A program made the translations under genes and the position numbers. From Gemmatimonadota bacterium (GTDB taxonomy: Bacteria > Gemmatimonadota > Gemmatimonadetes > Longimicrobiales > Gaopeijiaceae), in contig JAHHMJ010000041.1 of the NCBI GenBank assembly GCA_018678395.1, positions 1 to 6,339 on the forward strand: a DNA stretch of 6,339 bases, given 5' to 3'. Within the stretch, counting starts at the first letter, position 1; each line of letters opens with the position of its first letter. Shown piece by piece: positions 1 to 6,339 of this stretch. A model generated the notes under the pieces. That model was not told the origin of the DNA, made no database searches, and saw only the letters and a list, made by a program, of their open reading frames with translations.

Positions 1-1
1 C

Positions 2-73
2 CTCGACGCCGTTCGAACGTCGATGGCGAAGCGCCGGTGGGTCCGGCCCGACGAGGTCCATGCCGGGCCCTGA
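2..73 (+). CDS. 3' end of an upstream gene, product unknown (partial)
   Basis: An open frame enters from the left edge and stops at TGA 71-73. It encodes 23 residues, ending RRWVRPDEVHAGP. Of the three frames here it has the highest GC at third codon positions (about 20 of 23), which matches the genes downstream and is the main reason to believe it. The stop lies 14 nt inside the following SDR gene, as expected for translationally coupled genes in one operon. Too little remains to assign a family. The alternative is that the SDR gene simply begins further upstream in its own frame, which is also open to the window edge but has a less typical codon pattern. Confidence 0.45.
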   Translation, partial: LDAVRTSMAKRRWVRPDEVHAGP

Positions 74-845
74 GCCGGGGGGCGGCGTCCCGCTCGAGGG
101 GCAGGTCATCGTGATCACCGGTGCCGCACAGGGCCTGGGCGCGGGCATCGCCCGGTATCTGCACGCGGCAGGTGCGCGCCTGCTTCTGCTGGATCGCGAT
201 GCCGACCGCCTTGCCGAGATCGTGTCCGCCTGTCCGGGCGCGGTCTCGGCCGTCGTGGACCTCGCCGATGCATCCGCCACCGAGCGTGCCCTGGCCGAGG
301 TCGTCACCGAGCCCGTCGACACGCTCATCCACAACGCGGCGATCCTGCGCATGGAGCCGCTCGAAGACGTCACCCTCGCCGCATTCCAGGCGACCCTGAA
401 CGTCGGCATCCAGGCCGGTTTCCAGCTCGTGAAGGCGCTCTGGCCGGCCATGAAGACGCGGGGTGGGGCGTTGGTCTTCGTTTCGTCGCGGTCGGGCATC
501 GAGGGCTTCGCCGACGAGACCGCCTACTGCGCGACCAAACACGCGCTCGAAGGGTTCTCGAAGTCCCTGGCGCTCGAAGGCGAGCCGTACGGCATCCTCT
601 CGGTCACGGTCACGCCGGGCATGTACATGCACACGCCCATGTCAGAGACGAACTATCCGCCCGAGCTGCGCGAGAAGTGGGTCGATCCCATCGAGCTCGC
701 ACCCGCCTTCGCCTTTCTCGCGACCCGCCCCCTGCACCTGTCGGGGCAGCGACTGGACGCCTGGGCACTCTCTCGCCCCGATGCCGCGCCGCGCCCGGAC
801 GCCGTACCCCACACCGAATCCCCACCCACCGAGCCCGCCCCATGA
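60..845 (+). CDS. SDR-family NAD(P)-dependent oxidoreductase
   Basis: Classical short-chain dehydrogenase/reductase of 261 residues, presumably a cytoplasmic enzyme interconverting an alcohol and a ketone with NAD(H) or NADP(H). The Rossmann glycine motif TGAAQGLG is at residues 20-27, and Asp45 at the end of the second strand points to NAD preference, although the adjacent Arg46 leaves NADP possible. HNAA is at 91-94. The full catalytic tetrad is present: Asn114, Ser143, Tyr156 and Lys160 (YCATK). A PG motif follows at 186-187. ATG 60 is chosen because it puts 12 residues before the first strand, usual for the family; a GAGGT at 53-57 is close, only 2 nt away. The last ~24 residues are a Pro/Ala-rich tail outside the fold, with a near repeat RPDAAP/RPDAVP. 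The stop overlaps the next start (ATGA 842-845). The family call is firm; the substrate cannot be read from sequence. Confidence 0.93.
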   Translation: MPGPEPGGGVPLEGQVIVITGAAQGLGAGIARYLHAAGARLLLLDRDADRLAEIVSACPGAVSAVVDLADASATERALAEVVTEPVDTLIHNAAILRMEPLEDVTLAAFQATLNVGIQAGFQLVKALWPAMKTRGGALVFVSSRSGIEGFADETAYCATKHALEGFSKSLALEGEPYGILSVTVTPGMYMHTPMSETNYPPELREKWVDPIELAPAFAFLATRPLHLSGQRLDAWALSRPDAAPRPDAVPHTESPPTEPAP

Positions 846-2230
846 GCATGCAGCCCATCTACGACTGGATCGACGCCCACGCCGAGGAGTGCATTCGTGA
901 CCTGCAGCGACTGGTCCGGCAGCCCTCGATCTCGGCTCAGGGCGTGGGACTGCGCGAATGCGCCGCGCTCGTCCGGAAGATGATGCACGACGACGGCCTT
1001 CCCGCGGAGTTTCATGAGCTCGACGAGGGCCCGCCGGTGGTCTTCGGGCATCTGAAGGCGAAGAAGCCCGCGAAGACGATCCTCTGCTACGCGCACTACG
1101 ACGTGCAGCCGCCGGATCCGCTCGATGCGTGGACGTATGGAGGCCCGTGGGCGGCCGACATCGTCGACGGGGTGCTCTACGGGCGCGGCGCGACCGACAA
1201 CAAGTCCGGAGTGCTCGCCTTCAACAAGGCGGCGAAGGCCTTTCTGCAGGTCCGGGGTGAGGTGCCGGCCAACCTGAAGTTCCTGATCGAGGGCGAAGAA
1301 GAGATCGGCTCGCCGAACCTGGCCGCGTGGGCGGAGCGCAACAAGGAGCTTCTCGAGGCCGACGGCATGCACTGCCTCGACGGCTCCCTCGAGACCGGCA
1401 CCGAGGTCCCCGACGTCTCGCTCGGACTCAAGTCGGTACTCTTCGTCGAGTTGATCGCGCGCGGGGCAAAGTCCGACGTCCATTCCCTGAACTTCCCACT
1501 CGTGCCCTCGCCCGTGTGGGATCTGGTCTGGGCGCTGAGCACGATCCTGGATCGGAATCGCCGGATCCTCATCGAGGACTGGGACGAGGGCATCTGGCAG
1601 CTCGGTCCGGACGACGAGCAACAGCTCGCCGACAAGGCGGCCCGGGTCGACCTGGGCGCGATGAAGGAGGAGTGGGGCATCGACGAGTTCGCCCTGGGGC
1701 GCGACGGGATCGATGCGATCCGCGCACGCACGTACGAGCCGACGGCGAACATCCAGGGCATCGTCGCGGGCTACACCGGCCCGGGGATCAAGACGATCGT
1801 GCCCCACGAGGCGCGGGCGCGGATCGACTTTCGGCTGATCCCGAACATCCAGCCGGACGCCGCCATCCGGAAGCTCAAGGACCACCTGGTGAAGCACGGC
1901 TTCGGACACATCGAGGTCCGGGCCTTCGACGGGGCCGAGCCGCCCTACAAGATCTCGGTGAAGGAGGACATCTCCCAGGCGATCATCGCCGCCGCCACCG
2001 AGGTGTACGGCGAGTTGCCGGTCGTGAACGGGGTGTCGGCCGAGGGCGCGATCCTGCGGCACGTCTGGATACCCTGCGTGCTGACGGGCTTCGCCAACCC
2101 GGGCGCCAACCTGCACGCGCCGGACGAGAACATCCACATCGACAAGTACATCCAGGGCATCAAGTACGCCGCGGCCATCATGGAGCACTTCGGGAAGAGC
2201 ACCCACCGCCCACTGGAGAACCAGCGATGA
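842..2230 (+). CDS. M20-family metallopeptidase (dipeptidase, CNDP/ArgE-DapE type)
   Basis: A 462-residue di-zinc peptidase, about the normal length for M20 dipeptidases, with no signal peptide, so probably cytoplasmic. Metal-site residues can be placed by family motifs: His85 and Asp87 in AHYDVQP, bridging Asp119 in GATDNKSG, the catalytic and metal Glu pair 153-154 in EGEEEIGS, Asp180 in CLDGS, and His425 in LHAPDEN. The lid/dimerisation domain, roughly 195-310, carries SDVHS with His214, followed by a VPSPVW segment instead of the glycine pair seen in many carnosinase-like members. The RLIP strand returns to the catalytic domain near 331. ATG 842 is chosen over the open frame upstream, which lies inside the SDR gene, because it forms an ATGA overlap and starts just before the first conserved helix; ATG 848 is possible. 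No Shine-Dalgarno is visible, which fits translation coupled to the SDR gene. Likely activity: hydrolysis of dipeptides or N-acylated amino acids; the exact substrate is unknown. Confidence 0.95.
   Translation: MSMQPIYDWIDAHAEECIRDLQRLVRQPSISAQGVGLRECAALVRKMMHDDGLPAEFHELDEGPPVVFGHLKAKKPAKTILCYAHYDVQPPDPLDAWTYGGPWAADIVDGVLYGRGATDNKSGVLAFNKAAKAFLQVRGEVPANLKFLIEGEEEIGSPNLAAWAERNKELLEADGMHCLDGSLETGTEVPDVSLGLKSVLFVELIARGAKSDVHSLNFPLVPSPVWDLVWALSTILDRNRRILIEDWDEGIWQLGPDDEQQLADKAARVDLGAMKEEWGIDEFALGRDGIDAIRARTYEPTANIQGIVAGYTGPGIKTIVPHEARARIDFRLIPNIQPDAAIRKLKDHLVKHGFGHIEVRAFDGAEPPYKISVKEDISQAIIAAATEVYGELPVVNGVSAEGAILRHVWIPCVLTGFANPGANLHAPDENIHIDKYIQGIKYAAAIMEHFGKSTHRPLENQR
2215..2218 (+). promoter_or_regulatory. 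Shine-Dalgarno GGAG for the D-aminoacylase homologue
   Basis: GGAG lies 8 nt before ATG 2227, inside the end of the dipeptidase gene. It supports this start over the long open extension upstream, which is only a shadow of the dipeptidase gene. Confidence 0.7.
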
Positions 2231-3948
2231 TTCGCCGTATCCTCACCGTCTTCGCCATCTCGCTCCTGACGTCGAGCGCCTGCGCGCCCGAGCCGGAGCA
2301 CTTCGACGTCCTGATCCGCGGGGGCACGGTCTACGACGGTTCGGGCAGCCCCGGAGAGATGGCCGACGTCGGCATACGGGCCGACACCGTGGCGGCCGTG
2401 GGCGACCTCGACGGCTCCACGGCCGAATCGGTGATCGACGCGACCGGGCTCGCCGTCGCACCCGGCTTCATCAACATGCTGAGTTGGGCCACCCAATCGC
2501 TCATCGTGGACGGGCGCTCGCAGGGCGACATCCGCCAGGGGGTCACGCTCGAGGTCTTCGGCGAGGGGGCCTCGATGGGCCCGATGAACGACTCCATGAA
2601 GGTCGAGTTCCTCGAGGACTTCGAGGACCTCGTCGAGTCCCCCGACGAGGTCGAACGCCTGCTGGGTGGGACCGAGGTCCCGTGGACGACGCTCGGTGAG
2701 TACCTGGAGTTCCTGGCAGCCAAGGGCATCTCGACCAACGTCGCGTCCTTCCTCGGCGCGACGACGGCCCGCATCCACGAGTTGGGATACGCCGACCGCG
2801 CTCCGGACGACGAGGAGCGGGCCAGGATGGAGACGCTCGTACACACCGCGATGCAGGAGGGGGCGCTGGGCATCGGATCGTCGCTGATCTACGCGCCGGC
2901 CTTCTACGCGGACACCGACGAGCTGACCGCCCTCAGCCGGGTCGCGGGCGAGTACGGCGGCATGTACATCTCGCACATGCGCAGCGAAGGCAACCGCCTG
3001 CTCGAGGCCATCGACGAGTTGATCACGATCGCGCGCGAGGCCGACGTACCCGCCCAGATCTACCATCTGAAGCAGGCCGGGCAGGAGAACTGGGACAAGC
3101 TCGACGACGTCATCGAGAGGGTCGAAGCGGCGCGGGCCGAGGGGCTGCGGATCACTGCCGACATGTACACCTATACCGCGGGCTCGACGGGACTGGACGT
3201 GGCGATGCCGCCCTGGGTGCAGGAGGGCGGCTACGACGCCTGGGCTGAGCGACTGCGCGATCCGGCCATCCGCGCACGAGTGGAGCGGGAGATGATCGAG
3301 CCGACGGACGAATGGGAGAACCTCATGCGGGCGGCGGGACCCGAGGGCACCCTGCTCGTCGGCTTCGTGAACGAGGAGCTGCGGGACTACATCGGGCGCA
3401 CCCTCGCCGAGGTCGCGGAGGACCGCGGTACGACCCCCCAGCAGACGGCGATGGATCTGGTCGTCGAGGACGGCAGCCGAGTCCAGGTCGTGTACTTCCT
3501 GATGTCCGAGGACAACGTCAAGCGGCAGATCGCGCTCCCCTGGGTCTCCTTCGATTCCGACGCCGGATCGATGGCGCCCGAGCCGCCCTTCACCAACTCG
3601 AGTACGCATCCGCGCGCCTACGGAAACTTCGCCCGCCTGCTCGGCAAGTACGTGCGGGAGGAAGGGGTGATCCCGCTCGAAGAGGCCATTCGCAAGCTCA
3701 CGTCGTTCCCGGCGGCGACCCTCGGCATCGAGGGGCGGGGCTCGCTGGCGCCGGGCTACTTCGCGGACGTCGCCGTCTTCGATCCCGAGACGATCGCCGA
3801 CCGGGCGACGTTCGAAGATCCCCACCAGTATGCGGTCGGGATGGTTCACGTCTTCGTGAACGGCGAGCAGGTGCTGAGCGGCGGTGAGCACACGGGTGCA
3901 ACACCCGGGCGGGTGGTCCGGGGTCCCGGCTGGACCGGGCGAGACTGA
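2227..3948 (+). CDS. Exported D-aminoacylase-family amidohydrolase with altered metal site
   Basis: A 573-residue amidohydrolase of the N-acyl-D-amino-acid deacylase type. Residues 1-18 form a signal peptide (RR, hydrophobic core, TSSA) ending at Cys19, so it is probably a lipoprotein, though the lipobox is weak. The urease-like start (VLIRGGTVYDGSG, 28-40) leads into the barrel. Family landmarks: SHMRSE with His250, YHLK with His280, DMYTYTAGST at 312-321, SFDSDAGS with Asp445, HPRAYGNFARLL at 461-472, and the tail EHTGATPGRVVRGPG at 554-568. Two metal-binding elements are not canonical: the usual PGFIDxHxH reads PGFINMLSW (79-87), with Leu85 and Trp87 in the His places, and the usual GNCG reads GEGA (112-115), with Gly114 in the Cys place. 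The rest of the fold is intact and the frame uninterrupted, so this looks like a functional variant, not decay. ATG 2227 overlaps the dipeptidase stop (ATGA). The family expectation is release of D-amino acids from N-acyl forms; given the changed site, the real substrate is uncertain. Confidence 0.9.
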   Translation: MIRRILTVFAISLLTSSACAPEPEHFDVLIRGGTVYDGSGSPGEMADVGIRADTVAAVGDLDGSTAESVIDATGLAVAPGFINMLSWATQSLIVDGRSQGDIRQGVTLEVFGEGASMGPMNDSMKVEFLEDFEDLVESPDEVERLLGGTEVPWTTLGEYLEFLAAKGISTNVASFLGATTARIHELGYADRAPDDEERARMETLVHTAMQEGALGIGSSLIYAPAFYADTDELTALSRVAGEYGGMYISHMRSEGNRLLEAIDELITIAREADVPAQIYHLKQAGQENWDKLDDVIERVEAARAEGLRITADMYTYTAGSTGLDVAMPPWVQEGGYDAWAERLRDPAIRARVEREMIEPTDEWENLMRAAGPEGTLLVGFVNEELRDYIGRTLAEVAEDRGTTPQQTAMDLVVEDGSRVQVVYFLMSEDNVKRQIALPWVSFDSDAGSMAPEPPFTNSSTHPRAYGNFARLLGKYVREEGVIPLEEAIRKLTSFPAATLGIEGRGSLAPGYFADVAVFDPETIADRATFEDPHQYAVGMVHVFVNGEQVLSGGEHTGATPGRVVRGPGWTGRD

Positions 3949-3986
3949 CCGCTCCGCGCGGTTCGATCAGGGTTGCCGGGGGAGTA

Positions 3987-4013
3987 GCCGGGGGGTGCGG
4001 TTTGCCCTCCGGC
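3987..4013 (+). terminator. GC-rich hairpin after the operon, possible terminator
   Basis: Nine consecutive pairs can form between 3987-3995 and 4005-4013 (one is G-U), closing a 9-nt loop. It lies 38 nt after the amidohydrolase stop and well before the next gene, a natural place for transcription to end. There is no T-run after it, so it is not a canonical intrinsic terminator; it could instead protect the 3' end of the mRNA or be part of the leader of the next gene. Confidence 0.35.
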
Positions 4014-4089
4014 GTCGCTTCGCTCATGGTGCCTCCCGCGTCCGTTCACACCTGTCCGACCCGATCCCCATCCACCTCGCTCACCGTTC

Positions 4090-5367
4090 ATGGCTTCTTC
4101 TCATTCCCCGCGGCGCTCTCACCACGACCGACTGCTGTCCTGGGCAGGCCAGTCGCCGGCCGAGTTCGTCCTCGGTGTAGCCGAGCATCAGAGATTCGTC
4201 GACGGACTCGCTGCCGAGATCGGAGCGGAGGTGCCGGATGCCGAGGCCCTTCGTGCACTCGAGGCCGAGGCTCGCGCGCTGACCGAAGTCGACCTCGCGG
4301 TCGAGCTCGCGATCAAGTTGGCGCTCTCCCGCCGATTGGTGCTGGACCATCCGGGCCGGGTGCACCTGTCGGTGGTCTTCGCCGTCTACAACGAGCACCA
4401 TCGACTGGGTCGGCCCGAGGCGCATCCGCACGGCGAGGACGCCCTGGCGCGCAAGATCGAACAACTGGACGCTCTCGTCGCCGGGTGCCCCTCGTGGTCG
4501 TGGGACCTCACGGTCGTCGACGACGGGTGTCCCAACGGGAGCGGGGACGTCGCGCGGCGAATCGTCGAGCGGCTGGGGCGTGAGGATCAGGTCCGCGTGC
4601 TCTTCCTGCGCGACGCCATCGCCGAGGGCGGGCCCGCCGTGCAGGGCATCGCGAGCGTGGCCGACAGCCGGAAGGGGGGAGCGATCCACCTCGGCATGTG
4701 GGAGGCCGCGTCCACGAGCCGGGAGGGCCACGTCGTGGTCTTCACGGACGCCGACCTCTCGACGCATCTCGGTCAGTGCGGGAGGTTGGTCGCACCGATC
4801 GTGTCGGGCGACGCGTCCGTGTGCATCGGGTCCCGTCGAGAATCGGAGTCCGTCGTGGTGAAGGGTGGGGCGCGGGACGATCGCGGCAGGCTCTTCATCT
4901 ACCTGTGGAAGCGGATGCTGGGCGCCCTGGACGGGGTGACCGACACCCAGTGCGGATTCAAGGCCTTCGCGGCGTCGAGCGTCCGGCCGTGGGTGGAGTC
5001 CGCGATCGAGAAGGGGTTCGCATTCGACATCGAGCTCCTCCTGCTCGCGGAGCGGGCGTCGGGTGCCCCGATCCCTCGGATTCCCGTGGCGTGGATCGAC
5101 AGCGAGGAGGCGTCGACCACGGTCGACCTGCAGCCCTACCTGACGATGCTCCAGAGCGTTGCGGCACTCGCCCGACATCACCGGGTCGCGGACACGGAGG
5201 CGGAGCCGTTCGTGCGCCTGGTGGAGGATCTCGACGAGGCGGCGTGGCAGCGGCTTCAGGACCGGATTCCCGAGGCGATCGTCGCGAAGGAGCCGTTGGA
5301 GCTGGAGAGCCTCGGTGTCGTGGTCAGCGCCGAGGCGTTGAGGCAGGTCAGCGGGCTCGATCCCTGA
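4090..5367 (+). CDS. GT2-type glycosyltransferase, Alg5/DPM1-like, soluble
   Basis: A 425-residue protein with a GT-A nucleotide-sugar transferase domain at about 92-340. Visible motifs: SVVFAVYNE (94-102), VVDDG (142-146), RKGGAIHLGMW (194-204, equivalent to the GKG loop), the metal-binding DxD in TDADLS (Asp220, Asp222), DTQCGFK (285-291) and FDIE (312-315). The last two are characteristic of the polyprenyl/dolichyl-phosphate sugar transferase group. It differs from that group in having a ~90-residue charged helical N-terminal extension, extra sequence before the GKG-like loop (about 174-193), a ~85-residue C-terminal extension, and no transmembrane segment. ATG 4090 is the first possible start: no ATG, GTG or TTG occurs in frame between the upstream stop at 3985-3987 and this codon. 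There is no Shine-Dalgarno and the leader is pyrimidine-rich. It stands apart from its neighbours (gaps of 141 and 111 nt), so it probably has its own transcript. Donor and acceptor are unknown. Confidence 0.88.
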   Translation: MASSHSPRRSHHDRLLSWAGQSPAEFVLGVAEHQRFVDGLAAEIGAEVPDAEALRALEAEARALTEVDLAVELAIKLALSRRLVLDHPGRVHLSVVFAVYNEHHRLGRPEAHPHGEDALARKIEQLDALVAGCPSWSWDLTVVDDGCPNGSGDVARRIVERLGREDQVRVLFLRDAIAEGGPAVQGIASVADSRKGGAIHLGMWEAASTSREGHVVVFTDADLSTHLGQCGRLVAPIVSGDASVCIGSRRESESVVVKGGARDDRGRLFIYLWKRMLGALDGVTDTQCGFKAFAASSVRPWVESAIEKGFAFDIELLLLAERASGAPIPRIPVAWIDSEEASTTVDLQPYLTMLQSVAALARHHRVADTEAEPFVRLVEDLDEAAWQRLQDRIPEAIVAKEPLELESLGVVVSAEALRQVSGLDP

Positions 5368-5468
5368 ACGGGACGGCTCTTGCTCTGCCGTACACCTCCG
5401 GATAACCCTCTTTCACGAAGACCGGCTCGGGCCGTGTCCGTTCGCTCCCGATTCTCCCTCGCCCCCCC

Positions 5469-5473
5469 GAGGT
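5469..5473 (+). promoter_or_regulatory. Shine-Dalgarno GAGGT for the DUF2911 gene
   Basis: GAGGT sits 5 nt before ATG 5479 and directly follows a C-run (5462-5468). It fixes the start of the DUF2911 gene, whose signal peptide begins at that codon. Confidence 0.75.
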
Positions 5474-5478
5474 GCTCG

Positions 5479-6339
5479 ATGAATTCGATCCGAATCCCCG
5501 CGCTCGTCCTGAGCGTGTGCGCACTCGCTCTGCTCGCCCCACAGCCCGCTGCGACCCAGATCGTCGCCAGTGAACGGGCGACGTTGACCCAGCAGGTAAC
5601 CGGCGTCGAGATCGAGATCGACTACAGCCGCCCCTCTGCGCGTGGTCGCGAGCCGCTGTTCGGGGGCGTCGTGCCGTGGGGCGAGGTGTGGACTCCGGGC
5701 GCGAACAACAACTCGACCATCCGGTTCAGCGACAGCGTGACGGTGGCGGGCTTCGACGTGCCACCGGGGTTGTACGGGATGTGGGTCCAGGTCCTCGAAG
5801 ACGAACCGTGGCAGTTCGTGCTTCACGGCGACACGATGCGTTTCCATACACAGCATCCGACCGTCGAGAGCGGCTTCCTGAGCTTCCCCGTCGAGCGGAT
5901 GCAGGGTGAGGACTTCGTCGAGACGCTGACGCTCGATCTCCAGCGCATTCGCGCCGACGGCGCCGCGCTGACGTTTTCGTGGGGGCACAACCGCGTGTCG
6001 GTGCCGATCGGGGTGGACCCCGGCTACGTGATGACGGTCGAGGCCGAGGAGGCCGCGCGATACGTCGGCGAGTGGTTGATCGACCAGAGCGCCGCCATGC
6101 CGCCGGCTCCGATGCTCGAGGCGATGCTCGAGACGATGACGCCCGAGATGGCCGGCGCCGTTCGGGAGATGGTGGCGATGGCTGAGGAGCCCTACACGAT
6201 CTCGATCGAGCACGACTCGGACGGGCAGCTCGTCTTCGTTGATCCGCTTCTCGCCAAGTGGTGGGTGACCGACATCGAGTCGGTGCAGGGAATCCTGCTT
6301 CCCCGGGCCGAGGGCATTTTCGATACCGGAACGCTGCTG
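5479..6339 (+). CDS. Exported DUF2911-domain protein (3' end beyond window)
   Basis: The frame is open from ATG 5479 to the window edge, giving 287 residues with no stop. Residues 1-25 form a signal peptide (Arg5, hydrophobic core 7-20, likely cleavage after PAA), so the protein is probably secreted or periplasmic. The DUF2911 core, about 30-178, is clear: DYSRPSARGR (48-57), FGGVVPWGEVWTPGANNNST (61-80), a VPPGLYGMWV turn (94-103) and the FSWGHNRVSVPI strand (166-177). DUF2911 has no established biochemical role that I know of. After the core, YVGEW (195-199) and YTISIEHDSDGQLVF (239-253) look like strands of a further small beta domain, perhaps of the DUF3471 kind, split by a Met-rich helical stretch (207-234). 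The gene has its own gap and ribosome binding site. The C-terminus and any downstream partner are not visible. Confidence 0.9.
   Translation, partial: MNSIRIPALVLSVCALALLAPQPAATQIVASERATLTQQVTGVEIEIDYSRPSARGREPLFGGVVPWGEVWTPGANNNSTIRFSDSVTVAGFDVPPGLYGMWVQVLEDEPWQFVLHGDTMRFHTQHPTVESGFLSFPVERMQGEDFVETLTLDLQRIRADGAALTFSWGHNRVSVPIGVDPGYVMTVEAEEAARYVGEWLIDQSAAMPPAPMLEAMLETMTPEMAGAVREMVAMAEEPYTISIEHDSDGQLVFVDPLLAKWWVTDIESVQGILLPRAEGIFDTGTLL

Noticed and set aside
653..2206. Long open frame on the - strand (517 codons) opposite the SDR/dipeptidase genes
   Set aside because: It mirrors strongly coding + strand genes in GC-rich DNA, and its translation shows no recognisable motif. The + strand frame has clear catalytic motifs.
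1327..2226. Open 300-codon extension upstream of the D-aminoacylase start
   Set aside because: It runs inside the dipeptidase gene in another frame and is Arg/Gly-rich shadow sequence. The signal peptide and GGAG at 2215 place the true start at 2227.
1945..3891. 648-codon open frame on the - strand opposite the D-aminoacylase homologue
   Set aside because: It is a codon-bias shadow: low-complexity Arg/Val/Asp/His-rich translation with no domain, opposite a gene with family motifs throughout.
4081..5181. 366-codon open frame on the - strand opposite the glycosyltransferase
   Set aside because: There are no motifs, and the + strand carries the complete GT-A motif set.
5361..5373. Small inverted repeat TCCC/GGGA around the glycosyltransferase stop
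   Set aside because: It has only four pairs and no T-run, too weak to call a terminator.
5380..5406. Possible promoter TTGCTC and GATAAC before the DUF2911 gene
   Set aside because: The 15-nt spacing is short and both boxes are poor matches to the sigma-70 consensus. It is not better than chance in a gap of this size.
5413..6213. 266-codon open frame on the - strand opposite the DUF2911 gene
   Set aside because: It is rich in His, Arg and Asp with no domain. The + strand frame has a signal peptide, a ribosome binding site and the DUF2911 signature.

Overview
The window is GC-rich (roughly two-thirds G+C by eye) and every supportable gene lies on the + strand. It looks like ordinary bacterial chromosome. 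The combination of a lipoprotein-type D-aminoacylase homologue, an M20 dipeptidase with a VPSPxW-type lid motif and an exported DUF2911 protein suggests Gemmatimonadota or a similar GC-rich soil or marine phylum. That placement is inferred from protein flavour only; there is no marker gene. I see no rRNA, tRNA, CRISPR array, transposase, integrase or attachment site.

Positions 1-3948 look like one operon. A probable 3' end of an upstream gene (2-73) overlaps an SDR oxidoreductase (60-845) by 14 nt. The SDR gene overlaps a cytoplasmic M20-family metallodipeptidase (842-2230) by an ATGA. The dipeptidase gene in turn overlaps an exported, probably lipid-anchored D-aminoacylase-family amidohydrolase (2227-3948) by a second ATGA. 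The tight coupling suggests a shared role in breaking down peptides or N-acylated amino acids: the amidohydrolase outside the cytoplasmic membrane, the dipeptidase inside, and the SDR acting on an unknown alcohol or ketone substrate.

A 141-nt gap (3949-4089) holds a strong GC hairpin and a pyrimidine-rich leader. It is followed by a GT2-type glycosyltransferase (4090-5367) resembling the Alg5/DPM1 group but with no membrane segment and with extra sequence. After a 111-nt gap comes an exported DUF2911 protein (5479 to the window end). It is truncated by the window edge and carries a methionine-rich segment inside an additional C-terminal region.

The most notable point is in the D-aminoacylase homologue. 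The N-terminal HxH metal motif and the metal-binding Cys typical of the family are both replaced, while the two later His and the Asp are kept. I found no clear evidence of a new defence or mobile system.
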